A stretch of DNA of 64,000 bases from an uncultured Lachnospiraceae bacterium (GTDB taxonomy: Bacteria; Bacillota; Clostridia; Lachnospirales; Lachnospiraceae): NCBI GenBank assembly GCA_910577045.1, contig CAJTLB010000008.1, forward strand, positions 1 to 64,000. Direction: 5' to 3'. This document shows, piece by piece, positions 18,501-26,923 of this stretch. A program made the translations under genes and the position numbers. Positions within the stretch are counted from its first letter, which is position 1. Every line of letters begins with the position of its first letter. The notes beneath the pieces were generated by a model. That model worked only from the letters and a program-made list of their open reading frames with translations. It had not been told where the DNA came from and did not search any database.

Positions 18501-19115
18501 GCGGCGGAACCTGTCAATTGCCTCCATATCGACCATATCTTTTAAATCCTCATAATCCCACATTTCAATTTTCTGAAGTTCATGGGAAGTACGGAATCCG
18601 TCAAAGAAATTAATAAATGGGACACTTCCTTTAATGGCAGCACAATGTGCAACTGGAGTTAAATCCATTACTTCTTGTACTCCGCCACTACACAACATTG
18701 CAAAACCTGTCTGGCGGCACGCATATACATCAGAATGATCTCCAAAAATAGACAGAGCATGGCTTGCCAAAGCACGGGCAGACACATTGATTACTCCAGG
18801 AAGCAATTCCCCTGCAATCTTATACATATTTGGAATCATTAACAAAAGTCCTTGGGAAGCAGTAAATGTAGTAGTCAGTGCGCCTGCTGCCAGTGATCCA
18901 TGTACTGTGCCTGCTGCGCCTGCTTCCGACTGCATCTCTGTTACCTGGACTTCTTGCCCAAAAATGTTCTTTCTTCCTTCTGTTGCCCATTTGTCTGCTA
19001 ATTCAGCCATTGGGGAAGAAGGTGTAATAGGATAGATTGCTGCTACATCCGTGTAGGCATAAGACACATGAGCCGCAGCCGTATTTCCATCCATTGTTTT
19101 CATTTTTCTAGACAT
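15567..19115 (-). CDS. nifJ: pyruvate:ferredoxin (flavodoxin) oxidoreductase
   Basis: 1182 residues, full length for the homodimeric enzyme that converts pyruvate and CoA to acetyl-CoA, CO2 and reduced ferredoxin. Domains in order: pyrimidine-binding TPP domain with YAYTDVAAIYPITPSSPMAE at the start; the central CoA-binding and gamma-type domains; two 4Fe-4S clusters at about 690 (CIQCNFCSYVCP) and 748 (CTGCGSCANVCP); the C-terminal TPP/Mg domain from about 818 (CAGCGETPYAKL), with the proximal-cluster Cys and GDGWAYDIGFGGVDHV near 975. RBS AGGAGGG precedes the ATG by 6 nt. It is monocistronic between its own leader and terminator. Confidence 0.97.
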   Translation of the reverse strand: MSRKMKTMDGNTAAAHVSYAYTDVAAIYPITPSSPMAELADKWATEGRKNIFGQEVQVTEMQSEAGAAGTVHGSLAAGALTTTFTASQGLLLMIPNMYKIAGELLPGVINVSARALASHALSIFGDHSDVYACRQTGFAMLCSGGVQEVMDLTPVAHCAAIKGSVPFINFFDGFRTSHELQKIEMWDYEDLKDMVDMEAIDRFRRHALNPEHPCQRGSAQNPDIFFQAREACNPYYDAIPAIVEECMDKVNKKIGTDYKLFNYYGAPDAEKVIVAMGSVCETIDETIDYLMKSGEKVGVIKVRLYRPFSAKHLIQAIPSTVKQISVLDRTKEPGALGEPLYLDVVAALKDSEFKDIPVYSGRYGLGSKDTTPAQIIAVYENTEKKKFTIGIEDDVTNLSLPIGKNPNTTPESTISCKFWGLGADGTVGANKNSIKIIGDHTDMYAQAYFDYDSKKSGGVTISHLRFGKNKIQSTYLISKANFVACHNPSYVHKYNMVQDIKDGGTFLLNCGWDMEQLEAHLPGQAKRYMAEHNIKFYTIDGIKIGKEIGLGGRINTVLQAAFFKLANVIPVEDAVKYMKDAATATYGRKGDAVVAMNHKAIDRGIQDVVEITIPESWKDAKNEDMSMKASGNRQDVVDFVNNIQIPINAQEGNKLPVSAFKDYVDGSTPSGASAFEKRGIAVDVPKWIPENCIQCNFCSYVCPHAVIRPAVLTEEEKNQAPSDMKLKAMTGMPGYYFGVTISALDCTGCGSCANVCPGMKGNKALVLDPLEENRKEQDIFNYGRSLPIKQEVLDKFKTTTVKGSQFKQPLLEYSGACAGCGETPYAKLVTQLFGDRMYIANATGCSSIWGNSSPSTPYTVNKEGKGPAWANSLFEDNAEFGYGMFLAQNAMRKGLQNKVTELRDTTEKEYVKEACNAYLDTFLCGTENGEATTKLIAALTTSVNESGCEKAKDILKDADMLSKKSQWIFGGDGWAYDIGFGGVDHVLASGRDVNILVFDTEVYSNTGGQSSKSTPTGAIAQFAAGGKEVKKKDLAQIAMSYGYVYVAQIAMGADYNQCIKAISEAESYPGPSIIIAYAPCINHGIKGGMTVAQTEEKNAVLAGYWHLFRFDPRLKAEGKNPFQLDSKAPSANYQDFLKNEVRYSSLVRSNPERAAELFTKAENGAKEKYEYLVKLSKLYDVE

Positions 19116-19237
19116 TCTTAACCCTCCTAAATTTTATACATATTTCATGTAAGGACCACTGGTTCGGTGGTAATTACTCTTATTTTAATATATTTTTCTA
19201 AATATTACAAGCTTATTCAAAAATTGTCCTTTCCAAT

Positions 19238-20563
19238 TTAATATTTTGTCGTTCCACTTGATGTAATAATCCATTTAATAAACCTGCCTTTTGGAACAGG
19301 TGTTTTAGAAAAGGTAATGGCAGACAAAAATTTTTCCTTTGCCTGTTGCAGCTTTTCTAAATCATTGCCATACATAGTAGCAATACTTTCTCCTTCCTTT
19401 ACTGCATCCGAAATCTTTTTGTGCATCACTACGCCTACAGAAAGATCTATTTTACTTTCCTTTGTCTCCCTGCCTCCTCCTAGTATAGCAGACACAATGC
19501 CAATCTCTTCTGTTTCTATTTTCTCAATAAACCCATCTGCCTCTGCCTTTATCTCCATTATAATAGAAGCTTTAGGAAGCATAGTCGTATCATAAACAGC
19601 CCTCTCATCGCCTCCTTGCATTTTTACTAATTCTGCTAGTTTTTTTAAGGCACTTTTATCTTCAATTGTTTTTAGCAACATCTCTCTTGCCTCTTCTACA
19701 CTAGAAGCATGTTTGGTATATGCTACCATATAAGAGCCAAGTGTAAGGCATAATTCCAATAACTCCTTAGAACCTTCCCCATTTAATGTATCAATGGCTT
19801 CTTTTACTTCCAGTGCATTACCTACTGCATATCCCAATGGCTGGTTCATATCCGAAATAATCGCTACCGTTTCTTTTCCAGCACTAGTCCCAATTTTTAC
19901 CATTTCACGGGCAAGAGCAACTGCATCATCTTCACGCTTCATAAATGCGCCGCTGCCTGTTTTTACATCTAGCACAATTACATCAGCCCCTGCTGCCAGC
20001 TTTTTACTCATAATACTAGATGCAATTAAAGATAATTGATCCACGGTTGCTGTTACATCCCGAAGCGCATATAATTTCCTATCCGCTGGGGCCAAATCTG
20101 CTGTTTGCCCTATAATGGCAATCCCTATCTGATTTACATAATCAATAAATTCTTGGTTTGTAAAAGAAGTAGACAACCCCAGAAAACTTTCCAGCTTGTC
20201 AATAGTCCCGCCAGTATGCCCTAACCCTCTTCCTGCCATTTTTGCGATTGGGACTTTACAAGCTGCCACCATAGGCCCCAGTACTAAAGATGTTTTATCG
20301 CCGACCCCGCCTGTACTATGCTTATCTGCTTTTAGCCCTTCAATTTTGGATAAGTCAATAATATCCCCACTATATGCCATAGCCATAGTAAGTGCAAACG
20401 TTTCCTCTTCTGTCATCCCTTTAAAATAAATTGCCATCATTAATGCTGACATCTGATAATCTGGGATTTCGCCTTTTGTATAGCCTTCTACCATAAAATT
20501 AATTTCCTCTTTTGTAAGCGCAAGCCCATTCCTTTTCTTCATAATAATATCATACATCCGCAT
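19238..20563 (-). CDS. pdp: pyrimidine-nucleoside phosphorylase
   Basis: 441 residues from ATG 20563 (AAAGGAGG upstream; the ATG at 20584 precedes the RBS). Phosphorolyses uridine, deoxyuridine and thymidine to base and (deoxy)ribose-1-phosphate. Hallmarks: family signature region KADKHSTGGVGDKTSLVLGP (about 77-97), MAGRGLGHTGGTIDKLES and the Arg/Ser/Lys substrate contacts in YALRDVTATVDQLSLIASSIMSKK. The broad-specificity Firmicute enzyme (Pdp) is favoured over DeoA by family distribution. deoB precedes it by 33 nt, so salvage sugar phosphates pass directly to phosphopentomutase. Confidence 0.93.
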   Translation of the reverse strand: MRMYDIIMKKRNGLALTKEEINFMVEGYTKGEIPDYQMSALMMAIYFKGMTEEETFALTMAMAYSGDIIDLSKIEGLKADKHSTGGVGDKTSLVLGPMVAACKVPIAKMAGRGLGHTGGTIDKLESFLGLSTSFTNQEFIDYVNQIGIAIIGQTADLAPADRKLYALRDVTATVDQLSLIASSIMSKKLAAGADVIVLDVKTGSGAFMKREDDAVALAREMVKIGTSAGKETVAIISDMNQPLGYAVGNALEVKEAIDTLNGEGSKELLELCLTLGSYMVAYTKHASSVEEAREMLLKTIEDKSALKKLAELVKMQGGDERAVYDTTMLPKASIIMEIKAEADGFIEKIETEEIGIVSAILGGGRETKESKIDLSVGVVMHKKISDAVKEGESIATMYGNDLEKLQQAKEKFLSAITFSKTPVPKGRFIKWIITSSGTTKY

Positions 20564-20596
20564 AGAACCGCCTCCTTTCTGCATTTTTCAGGATTT

Positions 20597-21775
20597 CTAA
20601 ACAGTCGGCTTAATCCTGCACAAAAAGCTTTCTCCAATTGCCAGTGGCATCAATCCAAAAAGCTCTGCCACTGTCTGTCCTATATCTGCAAAACTTTTTC
20701 CTGTCCCTAGATTGACATTTTGTTTTAATTTTTTACCATAGAAAAGGACTGGGACATATTCCCTAGAATGATCGGTACTTGGCGTAGTAGGATCACAACC
20801 ATGGTCTGCCGTAAGAACTAAAATATCTTCCTCTTCCATTGCCTCTAAAATATCTGGCAATACAGCATCAAACTCTTCTAATCCCTTTGCATATCCATAC
20901 ACGTCATTGCGATGGCCCCATTTCATATCAAATTCCACCAAATTCGTAAAAATAAGCCCTTCTGTTTCTCTTTTCATATATTGGATCGTTTTCCTTACCC
21001 CATCCATATTGTCCTTTGTATGTACTGCATCTGTAATACCTTTTCCAGCAAAAATATCCTCTATTTTCCCAACAGCGGCTACTATAAGCCCTTTTTCCTT
21101 TATCCGTTCCAATAAATGATCAGACGGCGGCTGCAAAGAAAAATCCTTTCTTTCTGCCGTCCTGCTATATTGCCCTTTATAGCCCTCAAACGGCCTCGCT
21201 ATCACTCTTGCCACTGCATCTTTCCCAGTTAAAATCTTCCTTGCCTTTTCACACATCTGATATAATTCTTCCACTGGATAAACCGATTTATGGCAGGCAA
21301 TTTGAAACACGCTGTCTGCAGAAGTATACACAATCGGATACTTTGTCCTTTCATGCTCCATGCCCAGCCGTTCTATAATCTCTGTCCCAGATGCAGCACA
21401 ATTCCCAAGTACTCCCTCAACATTTGCTTCTTTTTTGAATTGCTCTATAACCTCTTTTGGAAATCCATTTGAATATACAGGAAATCCCTGTTTCGAATAA
21501 ATACCTGCCATTTCCCAATGGCCTGTTGTAGTATCCTTTCCATTAGACAGCTCTGCCAAACGGCCATAACAGCCAATAGGTGCTTCTATCGGCTCTATCC
21601 CAACCATACCCTCTATATTGCCAAGCCCCAATTTTCTCATATTTGGCAAAGAAAGCCCTGCTGCCTTTGCAATATTCCCAAGGGTATTACTACCTATATC
21701 GCCAAACTTTCCTGCATCTGGCAGTTCTCCCATCCCTACACTATCTAATACAATCCATATAACCCGTTTCCCCAT
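20597..21775 (-). CDS. deoB: phosphopentomutase
   Basis: 392 residues from ATG 21775 (aaagggg 8 nt upstream). Interconverts (deoxy)ribose-1-phosphate and -5-phosphate. It is a member of the alkaline phosphatase superfamily with the two-Mn site: RVIWIVLDSVGMGELPDA at the N-terminus, the phospho-acceptor Thr in GKDTTTGHWEMAG, FTNLVEFDMKWGHRNDVYGYA, and LTADHGCDPTTPSTDHSREYVPVL. It is the middle gene of alaX-deoB-pdp, an operon dominated by nucleoside salvage. Confidence 0.96.
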   Translation of the reverse strand: MGKRVIWIVLDSVGMGELPDAGKFGDIGSNTLGNIAKAAGLSLPNMRKLGLGNIEGMVGIEPIEAPIGCYGRLAELSNGKDTTTGHWEMAGIYSKQGFPVYSNGFPKEVIEQFKKEANVEGVLGNCAASGTEIIERLGMEHERTKYPIVYTSADSVFQIACHKSVYPVEELYQMCEKARKILTGKDAVARVIARPFEGYKGQYSRTAERKDFSLQPPSDHLLERIKEKGLIVAAVGKIEDIFAGKGITDAVHTKDNMDGVRKTIQYMKRETEGLIFTNLVEFDMKWGHRNDVYGYAKGLEEFDAVLPDILEAMEEEDILVLTADHGCDPTTPSTDHSREYVPVLFYGKKLKQNVNLGTGKSFADIGQTVAELFGLMPLAIGESFLCRIKPTV

Positions 21776-21804
21776 ATAATGCCCCTTTACCTTTAACAGT
21801 ATTT

Positions 21805-22980
21805 TCAATTTATAGCTGCTTTATGCAAAATCCACGATTCTATCATTTCCCTAGTTCCCTTTACACTTCCTTGTACCATTTCTGCCTTTCCACCACCTCT
21901 TCCTTGAAAGGCGTCTTGGAATTCTTTTCCGAACCCTCTTACATCTTTTGTCCGGCTCCCAGCCACAAATTGATATTCTCCATCTTCCTTCCCGCTTAGC
22001 ACAACACAAATACCATCCGTTTTTTCCATACCTAAATTTACTAACATACGGATTTCATTTCCGTTCAAGTCAGGCTCAAACATGCAAATGAATGGCTGGT
22101 TTTCTTCTAATTGGCTTACTTTAATAGCAAACATCTGCTGTTTTAGCAAGCTTAACTTTACCTTGCAAGAATCTAATTCTTCTTTTATATGCGCTGTTGC
22201 ACTAAAAACATCTGTTTGTTTTGAGGAAAGTAAAACGGATATGGACAAAATTTGCTCCGACTTTTGGTTATAATCAGCAAGGGCCCGAAACCCACATACC
22301 ATTGTCACCCTAGTCCCGCCTTTATATCGTTGCCCTCCCAGTAATTTAATCATTCCTATTTCTCCTGTATACAATACATGTGGGGCACAACAGGCACAAC
22401 AATCATATTCTGGTATGGTTACAATCCTAACATCACCATTCAATTCTATTTTACTTCTGTAATCCATAGATGCTAAAATATCCTTATTTGGAAATTCCGT
22501 TTGGACTTTAATATTTTTTATCACTGCCTCATTTGCTTTCTTTTCTATTATAAGCAAATCTTCTTTTGTTAATTCCCCATTAAAATCCATTGTTACATCT
22601 GTCCCAAGGTGGAACCCCACATTTTCATAACCAAACTGCTGATGTACTAACCCAGACACAATATGCTCTCCTGTATGGTTTTGCATCCGGTCAAACCGTT
22701 TTTCAAAATCTAATTTTCCCTTTACCTTTGTGCCTACAGCAATAGGTTCTGTACTAATATGGTAAATAACCCCATTTTTCTCCTTGGCATCTTGTATTGC
22801 AACTTGGTTTAAAAATCCTGTATCCGCAGGCTGCCCGCCGCCTTCTGGAAAAAATGCCGTCCGATCTAACACAATCTGGAAAAGCCCTTCTTTCCCTTCC
22901 TTTTTCTCACATGCCAATACTTCTGCCTCAAATTCAGATAAATGGCTATCTTGGTAAAATAATTTTTCTGTTTCTAACAT
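21805..22980 (-). CDS. alanyl-tRNA editing protein AlaX (long form)
   Basis: 391 residues from ATG 22980, chosen because aaaaggagacagg lies directly upstream; the frame is open another 48 codons to a GTG at 23124 but that segment lacks conservation features. The editing core contains FFPEGGGQPADTG (about 44-56), the zinc HxxxH at H102/H106 (NHTGEHIVSG) and C198-xxx-H202 (CCACCAPH), with TRVTMVCGFRAL after it. The C-terminal part resembles the DHHA1 domain of AlaRS (GRGGGKAEMVQGS). It hydrolyses mischarged Ser- or Gly-tRNA(Ala) in trans. Its presence ahead of deoB is probably only co-expression. Confidence 0.9.
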   Translation of the reverse strand: MLETEKLFYQDSHLSEFEAEVLACEKKEGKEGLFQIVLDRTAFFPEGGGQPADTGFLNQVAIQDAKEKNGVIYHISTEPIAVGTKVKGKLDFEKRFDRMQNHTGEHIVSGLVHQQFGYENVGFHLGTDVTMDFNGELTKEDLLIIEKKANEAVIKNIKVQTEFPNKDILASMDYRSKIELNGDVRIVTIPEYDCCACCAPHVLYTGEIGMIKLLGGQRYKGGTRVTMVCGFRALADYNQKSEQILSISVLLSSKQTDVFSATAHIKEELDSCKVKLSLLKQQMFAIKVSQLEENQPFICMFEPDLNGNEIRMLVNLGMEKTDGICVVLSGKEDGEYQFVAGSRTKDVRGFGKEFQDAFQGRGGGKAEMVQGSVKGTREMIESWILHKAAIN

Positions 22981-23122
22981 CCTGTCTCCTTTTTCAAATT
23001 TCTCTAATTCTTGGCATAATACTACAAAATCTTCATAAACAGTAATGGTTTGGAGATATCGGAAATCAAGAATATATCCTGAATCAATATGCCTTAAAAA
23101 ATCTGCATCCCACAATGGAACC

Positions 23123-23171
23123 ACATTCCTCCCCTACCTATAAGGAAGAGGAATCCTTGCTGTTGATTGTT
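23123..23171. repeat. 49-bp dispersed repeat, copy A
   Basis: About 80 percent identical by eye to 28511-28561. On minus it reads ACAATCAACAGCAAGG, then a hairpin-forming ATTCCTC ... GAGGAAT segment around GGTAGGGG. This copy supplies the last 11 codons and stop of the Uma2 gene. Confidence 0.65.
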
Positions 23172-23701
23172 GAGAAATCAATCTCAAAATCCTCATATAT
23201 TCCTACTTTTACTCTATCTGTAAGTGTGTACTCTTCTACTGTACCATATTTAAAATTATAGACGGTAATCCGTTGTTTAGTAGGGTCAACAATCCAATAC
23301 TCCTTAACTTTTGCTGTACCATATTTTAATAATTTTTTATTATAATCCATAGAACGGCTTGAAGGTGAAACAATTTCAATAATCCAATCTGGTGCACCAA
23401 CACATCCTTCATCTGTCAATTTATTTTTATCACAGATCACAGAAATATCAGGCTCTACATAAATTTCTTTATTCGCATTTAAAAATACTGCAAATGGCGC
23501 AGGATATACTTCACAATCTCCATTTTTACTTTGAATATAATTCTCTATTGCCCAATCCAAAAAATGGACAAACTTTTGATGTATTCTTCCAGGTGTTGCC
23601 ATCATATATATTTGCCCATCTATCAATTCTGCCCTTTGGCCCTCTGGTAAATCATATATATCATCTATTGTATAATACTCCATTTTCCCTATTGCATCCA
23701 T
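23138..23701 (-). CDS. Uma2-family (DUF820) putative nuclease
   Basis: 187 residues with the PD-(D/E)XK-like core of the Uma2/DUF820 family: YYTIDDIYDLPEGQRAELIDGQIYMMATPGRIHQ at the N-terminus, VEPDISVICD (the metal-binding D) about 83-92, APDWIIEIVSPSS (the ExxS/E strand) about 104-116, then DYNKKLLKYGTAKVKEYWIVDP. These proteins are widely dispersed, mobile-like singletons with no established role. The last residues fall in a repeat also found 5.4 kb away, so the 3' end may mark the boundary of a moved segment. Confidence 0.85.
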   Translation of the reverse strand: MDAIGKMEYYTIDDIYDLPEGQRAELIDGQIYMMATPGRIHQKFVHFLDWAIENYIQSKNGDCEVYPAPFAVFLNANKEIYVEPDISVICDKNKLTDEGCVGAPDWIIEIVSPSSRSMDYNKKLLKYGTAKVKEYWIVDPTKQRITVYNFKYGTVEEYTLTDRVKVGIYEDFEIDFSTINSKDSSSL

Positions 23702-23762
23702 TCTTTAACACTCCCCTTTCTTTTTATTATATATTCTACCTCTTAACGTTGCAAGCTGTCTT

Positions 23763-24008
23763 TTATTCTTTGTATCCTATTATAGCAATAATATCCTTCT
23801 CTTTTGTAAGGCAAGCAATATTTTTTCCCTCTTCTATTAATTCTTTTGTACAATCAACAATATTCCTTCCAGCATTATTTGGCACCTTTAATAATACTTT
23901 ATAATCCTCCTTATATACTCCATTGTTATATTCTATAAATATTTCCTCTAATTCTTCTAAACTTATTTCTTGTGCAGGCAGCCATGAAAATATATCTGTT
24001 ATTTTCAT
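23763..24008 (-). CDS. small hypothetical protein
   Basis: 81 residues with a good RBS (taggag, 9 nt before the ATG). Soluble, acidic, alpha/beta in appearance: EISLEELEEIFIEYNNG, KVLLKVPNNAGRNIVDCTKELIEEGKNIACLTKEKDIIAIIGY. No family recognised. It stands between uma2 and the divergent marR unit. Confidence 0.5.
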   Translation of the reverse strand: MKITDIFSWLPAQEISLEELEEIFIEYNNGVYKEDYKVLLKVPNNAGRNIVDCTKELIEEGKNIACLTKEKDIIAIIGYKE

Positions 24009-24154
24009 TTTATTTTTCTCCTATTTTTTAATTTTTACTAAATTTTTGTACTAGAAAAGTCTTTTTTTATAATTATAATTTCAATCCTAATAAGAGTTTA
24101 ACATATCTTTTACTAGAAATATAGCTACTATATGGCAAAACTTTTTTCTTTTTC

Positions 24155-24203
24155 TTGACAGATAGGTAACTTGTTGCTATACTACTAAATAGTAACAAGT
24201 TAC
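24155..24203 (+). promoter_or_regulatory. marR promoter and operator
   Basis: TTGACA (24155-24160), 17 nt, TATACT (24178-24183). Inverted arms GTAACTTGTTGCTA (24166-24179) and TAGTAACAAGTTAC (24190-24203), 13 of 14 matching, enclose the -10 and start region. Position and symmetry fit autorepression by the MarR protein encoded 18 nt downstream. Confidence 0.8.
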
Positions 24204-24220
24204 TTATAAGGAGTATTTAC

Positions 24221-24739
24221 ATGAATTTAGACGATTTTATTATTAAATTTTCAACTACTACAGAAGATCAAAAAAAAGCTATTTTTAGTACATTATTTAT
24301 TGCTGGGAACAAACTACAAACACTTTTTGATCATCATATTCCTGAACTATCACTTAAACAATTTATGTTGTTGTCAATTATTAAACAATTCAAAGAACCT
24401 TTTACTTTTACCCAATTAGGGAACTTAATGGGATGTTCCAGGCAAAATATTAAAAAATTAGCAAATCTTCTAACTAAAAAGGGATTTATTACCATTCAAC
24501 AAAGCCCCTGTGATACAAGGGCTATGTGTATTTACCCTACCAAAAAAGTTACCACTTATTTTGAAAATGACTTTTTGAAATACCAAAAAGAATTGTCCTA
24601 TCTTTTTGAAGTATATACAGAACCAGAAATTGAATCTCTTTTTATTCTTTTATCAAAGTTATATACTGGAATAGAAAATTTAGAAAAGAAAACCACAAAT
24701 GCAATACAAAAATCAGAGAAAGGAGCCATTAATAAATGA
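24221..24739 (+). CDS. MarR-family transcriptional regulator
   Basis: 172 residues, RBS aaggag 8 nt before the ATG. Winged helix about 40-105 with PFTFTQLGNLMGCSRQNIKKLANLLTKKGFI and the wing SPCDTRAMCIYPTKK; dimerising helices at both ends. It overlaps the flavodoxin-like gene by 4 nt (ATGA). A large inverted repeat over its promoter indicates autoregulation. The partner gene suggests control of a redox or detoxification response, ligand unknown. Confidence 0.9.
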   Translation: MNLDDFIIKFSTTTEDQKKAIFSTLFIAGNKLQTLFDHHIPELSLKQFMLLSIIKQFKEPFTFTQLGNLMGCSRQNIKKLANLLTKKGFITIQQSPCDTRAMCIYPTKKVTTYFENDFLKYQKELSYLFEVYTEPEIESLFILLSKLYTGIENLEKKTTNAIQKSEKGAINK

Positions 24740-25272
24740 ATACAGCCGTTATTTATACTTCACAAACTGGTTTTACCAAACGTTATGCCCAATGGATAGC
24801 AGAGGCAACAAACGCAGACTGCTTGGAATTATCAAAAGCAAAAACGAAAAATATGGATCATTATAACACAATTATTTTTGGAGGCTGGGCATGTACAGGC
24901 GGTATTAAAAAACTAAAATGGTTTAAAAATAACATTAACAAATGGGCAAATAAAAAACTAATTGTCTTTTGCGTTGGCGGCAGCCCCATTGACAACCCAG
25001 CAATTGAACCTGCACTTAAGTCAAACTTTACTGAAGCAGAATTAAAAAGGGTAACTGTATTTTACTGCCCAGGCGGGTTTAATTACGAAAAAATGCCTAT
25101 TTTATCTAAATTTATGATGGCCATATTTATTAAAACACTAAAAGCAAAAAAGGACAAGAAAAAAACAGATAAAGAAATGATTAAAATGCTTTCTTCCTCT
25201 TATGATATTTCAAATAAAAAATATATTGAACCAATTTTAGATTGTATCAATCACAAAGATATGCCTTATTAA
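24736..25272 (+). CDS. flavodoxin-domain protein
   Basis: 178 residues. The N-terminus AVIYTSQTGFTKRYAQWIAE is the FMN phosphate-binding loop; IIFGGWACTGGIKKLKWFKNN and KKLIVFCVGGSPID complete the flavodoxin fold. The set of motifs fits the flavodoxin_5 group that includes HemG-type protoporphyrinogen oxidase, but no haem genes are adjacent, so quinone or electron-carrier activity is as likely. Translationally coupled to the MarR regulator. Confidence 0.85.
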   Translation: MNTAVIYTSQTGFTKRYAQWIAEATNADCLELSKAKTKNMDHYNTIIFGGWACTGGIKKLKWFKNNINKWANKKLIVFCVGGSPIDNPAIEPALKSNFTEAELKRVTVFYCPGGFNYEKMPILSKFMMAIFIKTLKAKKDKKKTDKEMIKMLSSSYDISNKKYIEPILDCINHKDMPY

Positions 25273-25293
25273 AGGATATACCAATTCTCTTAT

Positions 25294-25322
25294 TTACATT
25301 TTTCAATATACTGTGTTATAAT
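25294..25322 (+). promoter_or_regulatory. promoter of GNAT gene
   Basis: TTACAT (25294-25299), 17-nt spacer, TATAAT (25317-25322), 80 nt before the start codon. Confidence 0.55.
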
Positions 25323-25402
25323 TCTTAGCAAAGAAATAATATACTATAGAAAAGATAAAACAAATTTAAAAAACAATAAATTAGAATTATAAGGAAATAA
25401 TT

Positions 25403-25948
25403 ATGAAATATAATAAAACAATACTATTAAAAAATGGTATGGAATGCTATTTAAGAAATGGAACAGAAAATGATGGGCAGGCTGTACTTGATAACTTTAA
25501 TTTAACACATGGCCAAACTGATTATCTACTTTCCTATCCAGATGAGAATAGTTTCGATGTAATACAAGAAACCCAATTTTTAAAAGAAAAATTGGAGAGT
25601 GAAAATGAGGCTGAAATAGTTGCCATATGTAACAATACTATTGTAGGGACTGCTGGAATTGAAGCAATAGGTACGAAATATAAGATAAAACATCGTGCCG
25701 AATTTGGCATTAGTGTTGCTAAAGAATTTTGGGGGCTTGGAATTGGGCAGGCATTAATGGCTGCATGTATCGAATGTGCAAGGACAGCAGGATATATTCA
25801 GCTTGAACTAAATGTAGTTGCTGAAAATACAAGGGCATTATCCATATATAAAAAAGCAGGGTTTATTGAATATGGCAGGAACCCTAAAGGCTTTTATTCC
25901 CGCATATCAGGATTTCAGGAAGTTATTTCTATGAGGTTAGAATTGTAA
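25403..25948 (+). CDS. GNAT-family N-acetyltransferase
   Basis: 181 residues; RBS aagg 8 nt before the ATG. The acetyl-CoA-binding motif A is clear around 108-130 (FGISVAKEFWGLGIGQALMAACIECAR, with the G-L-G-I-G pyrophosphate loop), followed by LELNVVAENTRALSIYKKAGFIEYGRNPKGF. Similar to RimJ/RimL-like and SpeG-like enzymes that acylate amines or protein N-termini. Substrate unknown. Confidence 0.9.
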   Translation: MKYNKTILLKNGMECYLRNGTENDGQAVLDNFNLTHGQTDYLLSYPDENSFDVIQETQFLKEKLESENEAEIVAICNNTIVGTAGIEAIGTKYKIKHRAEFGISVAKEFWGLGIGQALMAACIECARTAGYIQLELNVVAENTRALSIYKKAGFIEYGRNPKGFYSRISGFQEVISMRLEL

Positions 25949-25963
25949 TGGTTTAATATATAA

Positions 25964-25998
25964 AGCATGGCTTATCTAGCAACTAGGCAAGCCATGCA
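25964..25998. terminator. hairpin between convergent GNAT and membrane-protein genes
   Basis: GCATGGCTT ... AAGCCATGC with a TCTAG/CTAGG inner pairing; minus side followed by TTTATATATT. Probably closes the PadR operon. Confidence 0.6.
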
Positions 25999-26070
25999 GA
26001 ATGTTACCTTCTTGTATAGCAGGCTTTTATAACTAATATATAAGAAATATTCAAGCCCTATGGATATTAA

Positions 26071-26562
26071 CTATACCCTATTTTTCTTCTTTAATAATTG
26101 ACTATACTTTATAAACTGTAATAATGAAACGATAAATAGCATACTATTTATAGCAATTCCCAATAATATTTCTTTTTTTGACCATTTATACGCCAAAAAT
26201 ACTGCCGTATTTCCATTTCCCCCTCCAATTACAGTTGAAAATGCTAATTGAGATTGTATTATTAGGGTTATTAAACAAAATCCTATTCCTCCTAAAAAGA
26301 TAGTAACAATGGCCCAGAAAAACATAACAAAAGTTTTTTCTTTTTTAAATTGGAAATATTCATCTTCATAACTAGCTTCAAATTCTTTTATTACTTCATC
26401 GGGAGTGCCCATTGCTAATAGAATATTATCTAGTGCTTCTCCCTCTTCAAGCCGCATTTGAATTTCACTTAATAATTCTAATTTTATATGTTTTTTAAGT
26501 TTAAAAGGCAACTTTAATCCTTTATATATTTTATTGACATATTGTTCTAACTTATTTTTCAT
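26071..26562 (-). CDS. HAAS-domain membrane protein (DUF1700-like)
   Basis: 163 residues. The soluble N-terminus (about 1-80; KNKLEQYVNKIYKGLKLPFKLKKHIKLELLSEIQMRLEEGEALDNILLAMGTPDEVIKEF) is the helical HAAS pattern found in proteins encoded next to PadR regulators. Two hydrophobic segments follow at about 86-108 and 133-154. It overlaps the PadR gene by 11 nt and is presumably membrane-bound; members of this group are thought to work with PadR in envelope stress or drug sensing, which is family-level inference. Confidence 0.75.
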   Translation of the reverse strand: MKNKLEQYVNKIYKGLKLPFKLKKHIKLELLSEIQMRLEEGEALDNILLAMGTPDEVIKEFEASYEDEYFQFKKEKTFVMFFWAIVTIFLGGIGFCLITLIIQSQLAFSTVIGGGNGNTAVFLAYKWSKKEILLGIAINSMLFIVSLLQFIKYSQLLKKKNRV

Positions 26563-26902
26563 TATTCTTCTCCTTTAAAACATTCCATACATTCACCGTT
26601 AAAGTATCCCAAAACGCTATTAACTCATCTAATTCTTGTTTACCTTCTGGCGTTATAAAATAATACTTTTTCGCCTTTTTCCGATCACTTGGAATTTCCC
26701 ATTTACTAACAACAAACCCATTATCCTCTAACTTATACAAAATTGGATATAATGTTCCTTCTTTCACTTTAAAGAAACTATTACTTTTTTGATCCATTTC
26801 CACCAATAACTCATATCCATATTTTTTTCCTCCAGACAGTAATTTTAATACAAGAATTTTTAAAATTCCTTTTTTTATTTGATCCACATCCTTTGAAAGC
26901 AA
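26552..26902 (-). CDS. PadR-family transcriptional regulator
   Basis: 116 residues starting at TTG 26902, chosen because ggaggggag lies 8 nt upstream and the PadR domain begins there; the ATG-started frame to 27043 runs through the promoter. DNA-binding region GILKILVLKLLSGGKKYGYELLVEMDQKS, FFKVKEGTLYPILYKLEDNGFVVSKW and the wing KAKKYYFITPEGKQEL are all typical of the short (subfamily 2) PadR proteins. A 17-bp palindrome at its promoter supports autorepression. Confidence 0.9.
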   Translation of the reverse strand: MLSKDVDQIKKGILKILVLKLLSGGKKYGYELLVEMDQKSNSFFKVKEGTLYPILYKLEDNGFVVSKWEIPSDRKKAKKYYFITPEGKQELDELIAFWDTLTVNVWNVLKEKNNEK

Positions 26903-26923
26903 TTTTATCTCCCCTCCTTCATT

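Noticed and set aside
22981..23124. 48-codon N-terminal extension of AlaX starting at GTG 23124
   Set aside because: A much better RBS and ATG occur at 22980 and the AlaX domain starts there.
24736..25272. Assignment of the flavodoxin-like gene as hemG
   Set aside because: No haem biosynthesis genes nearby and motif match is only at fold level.
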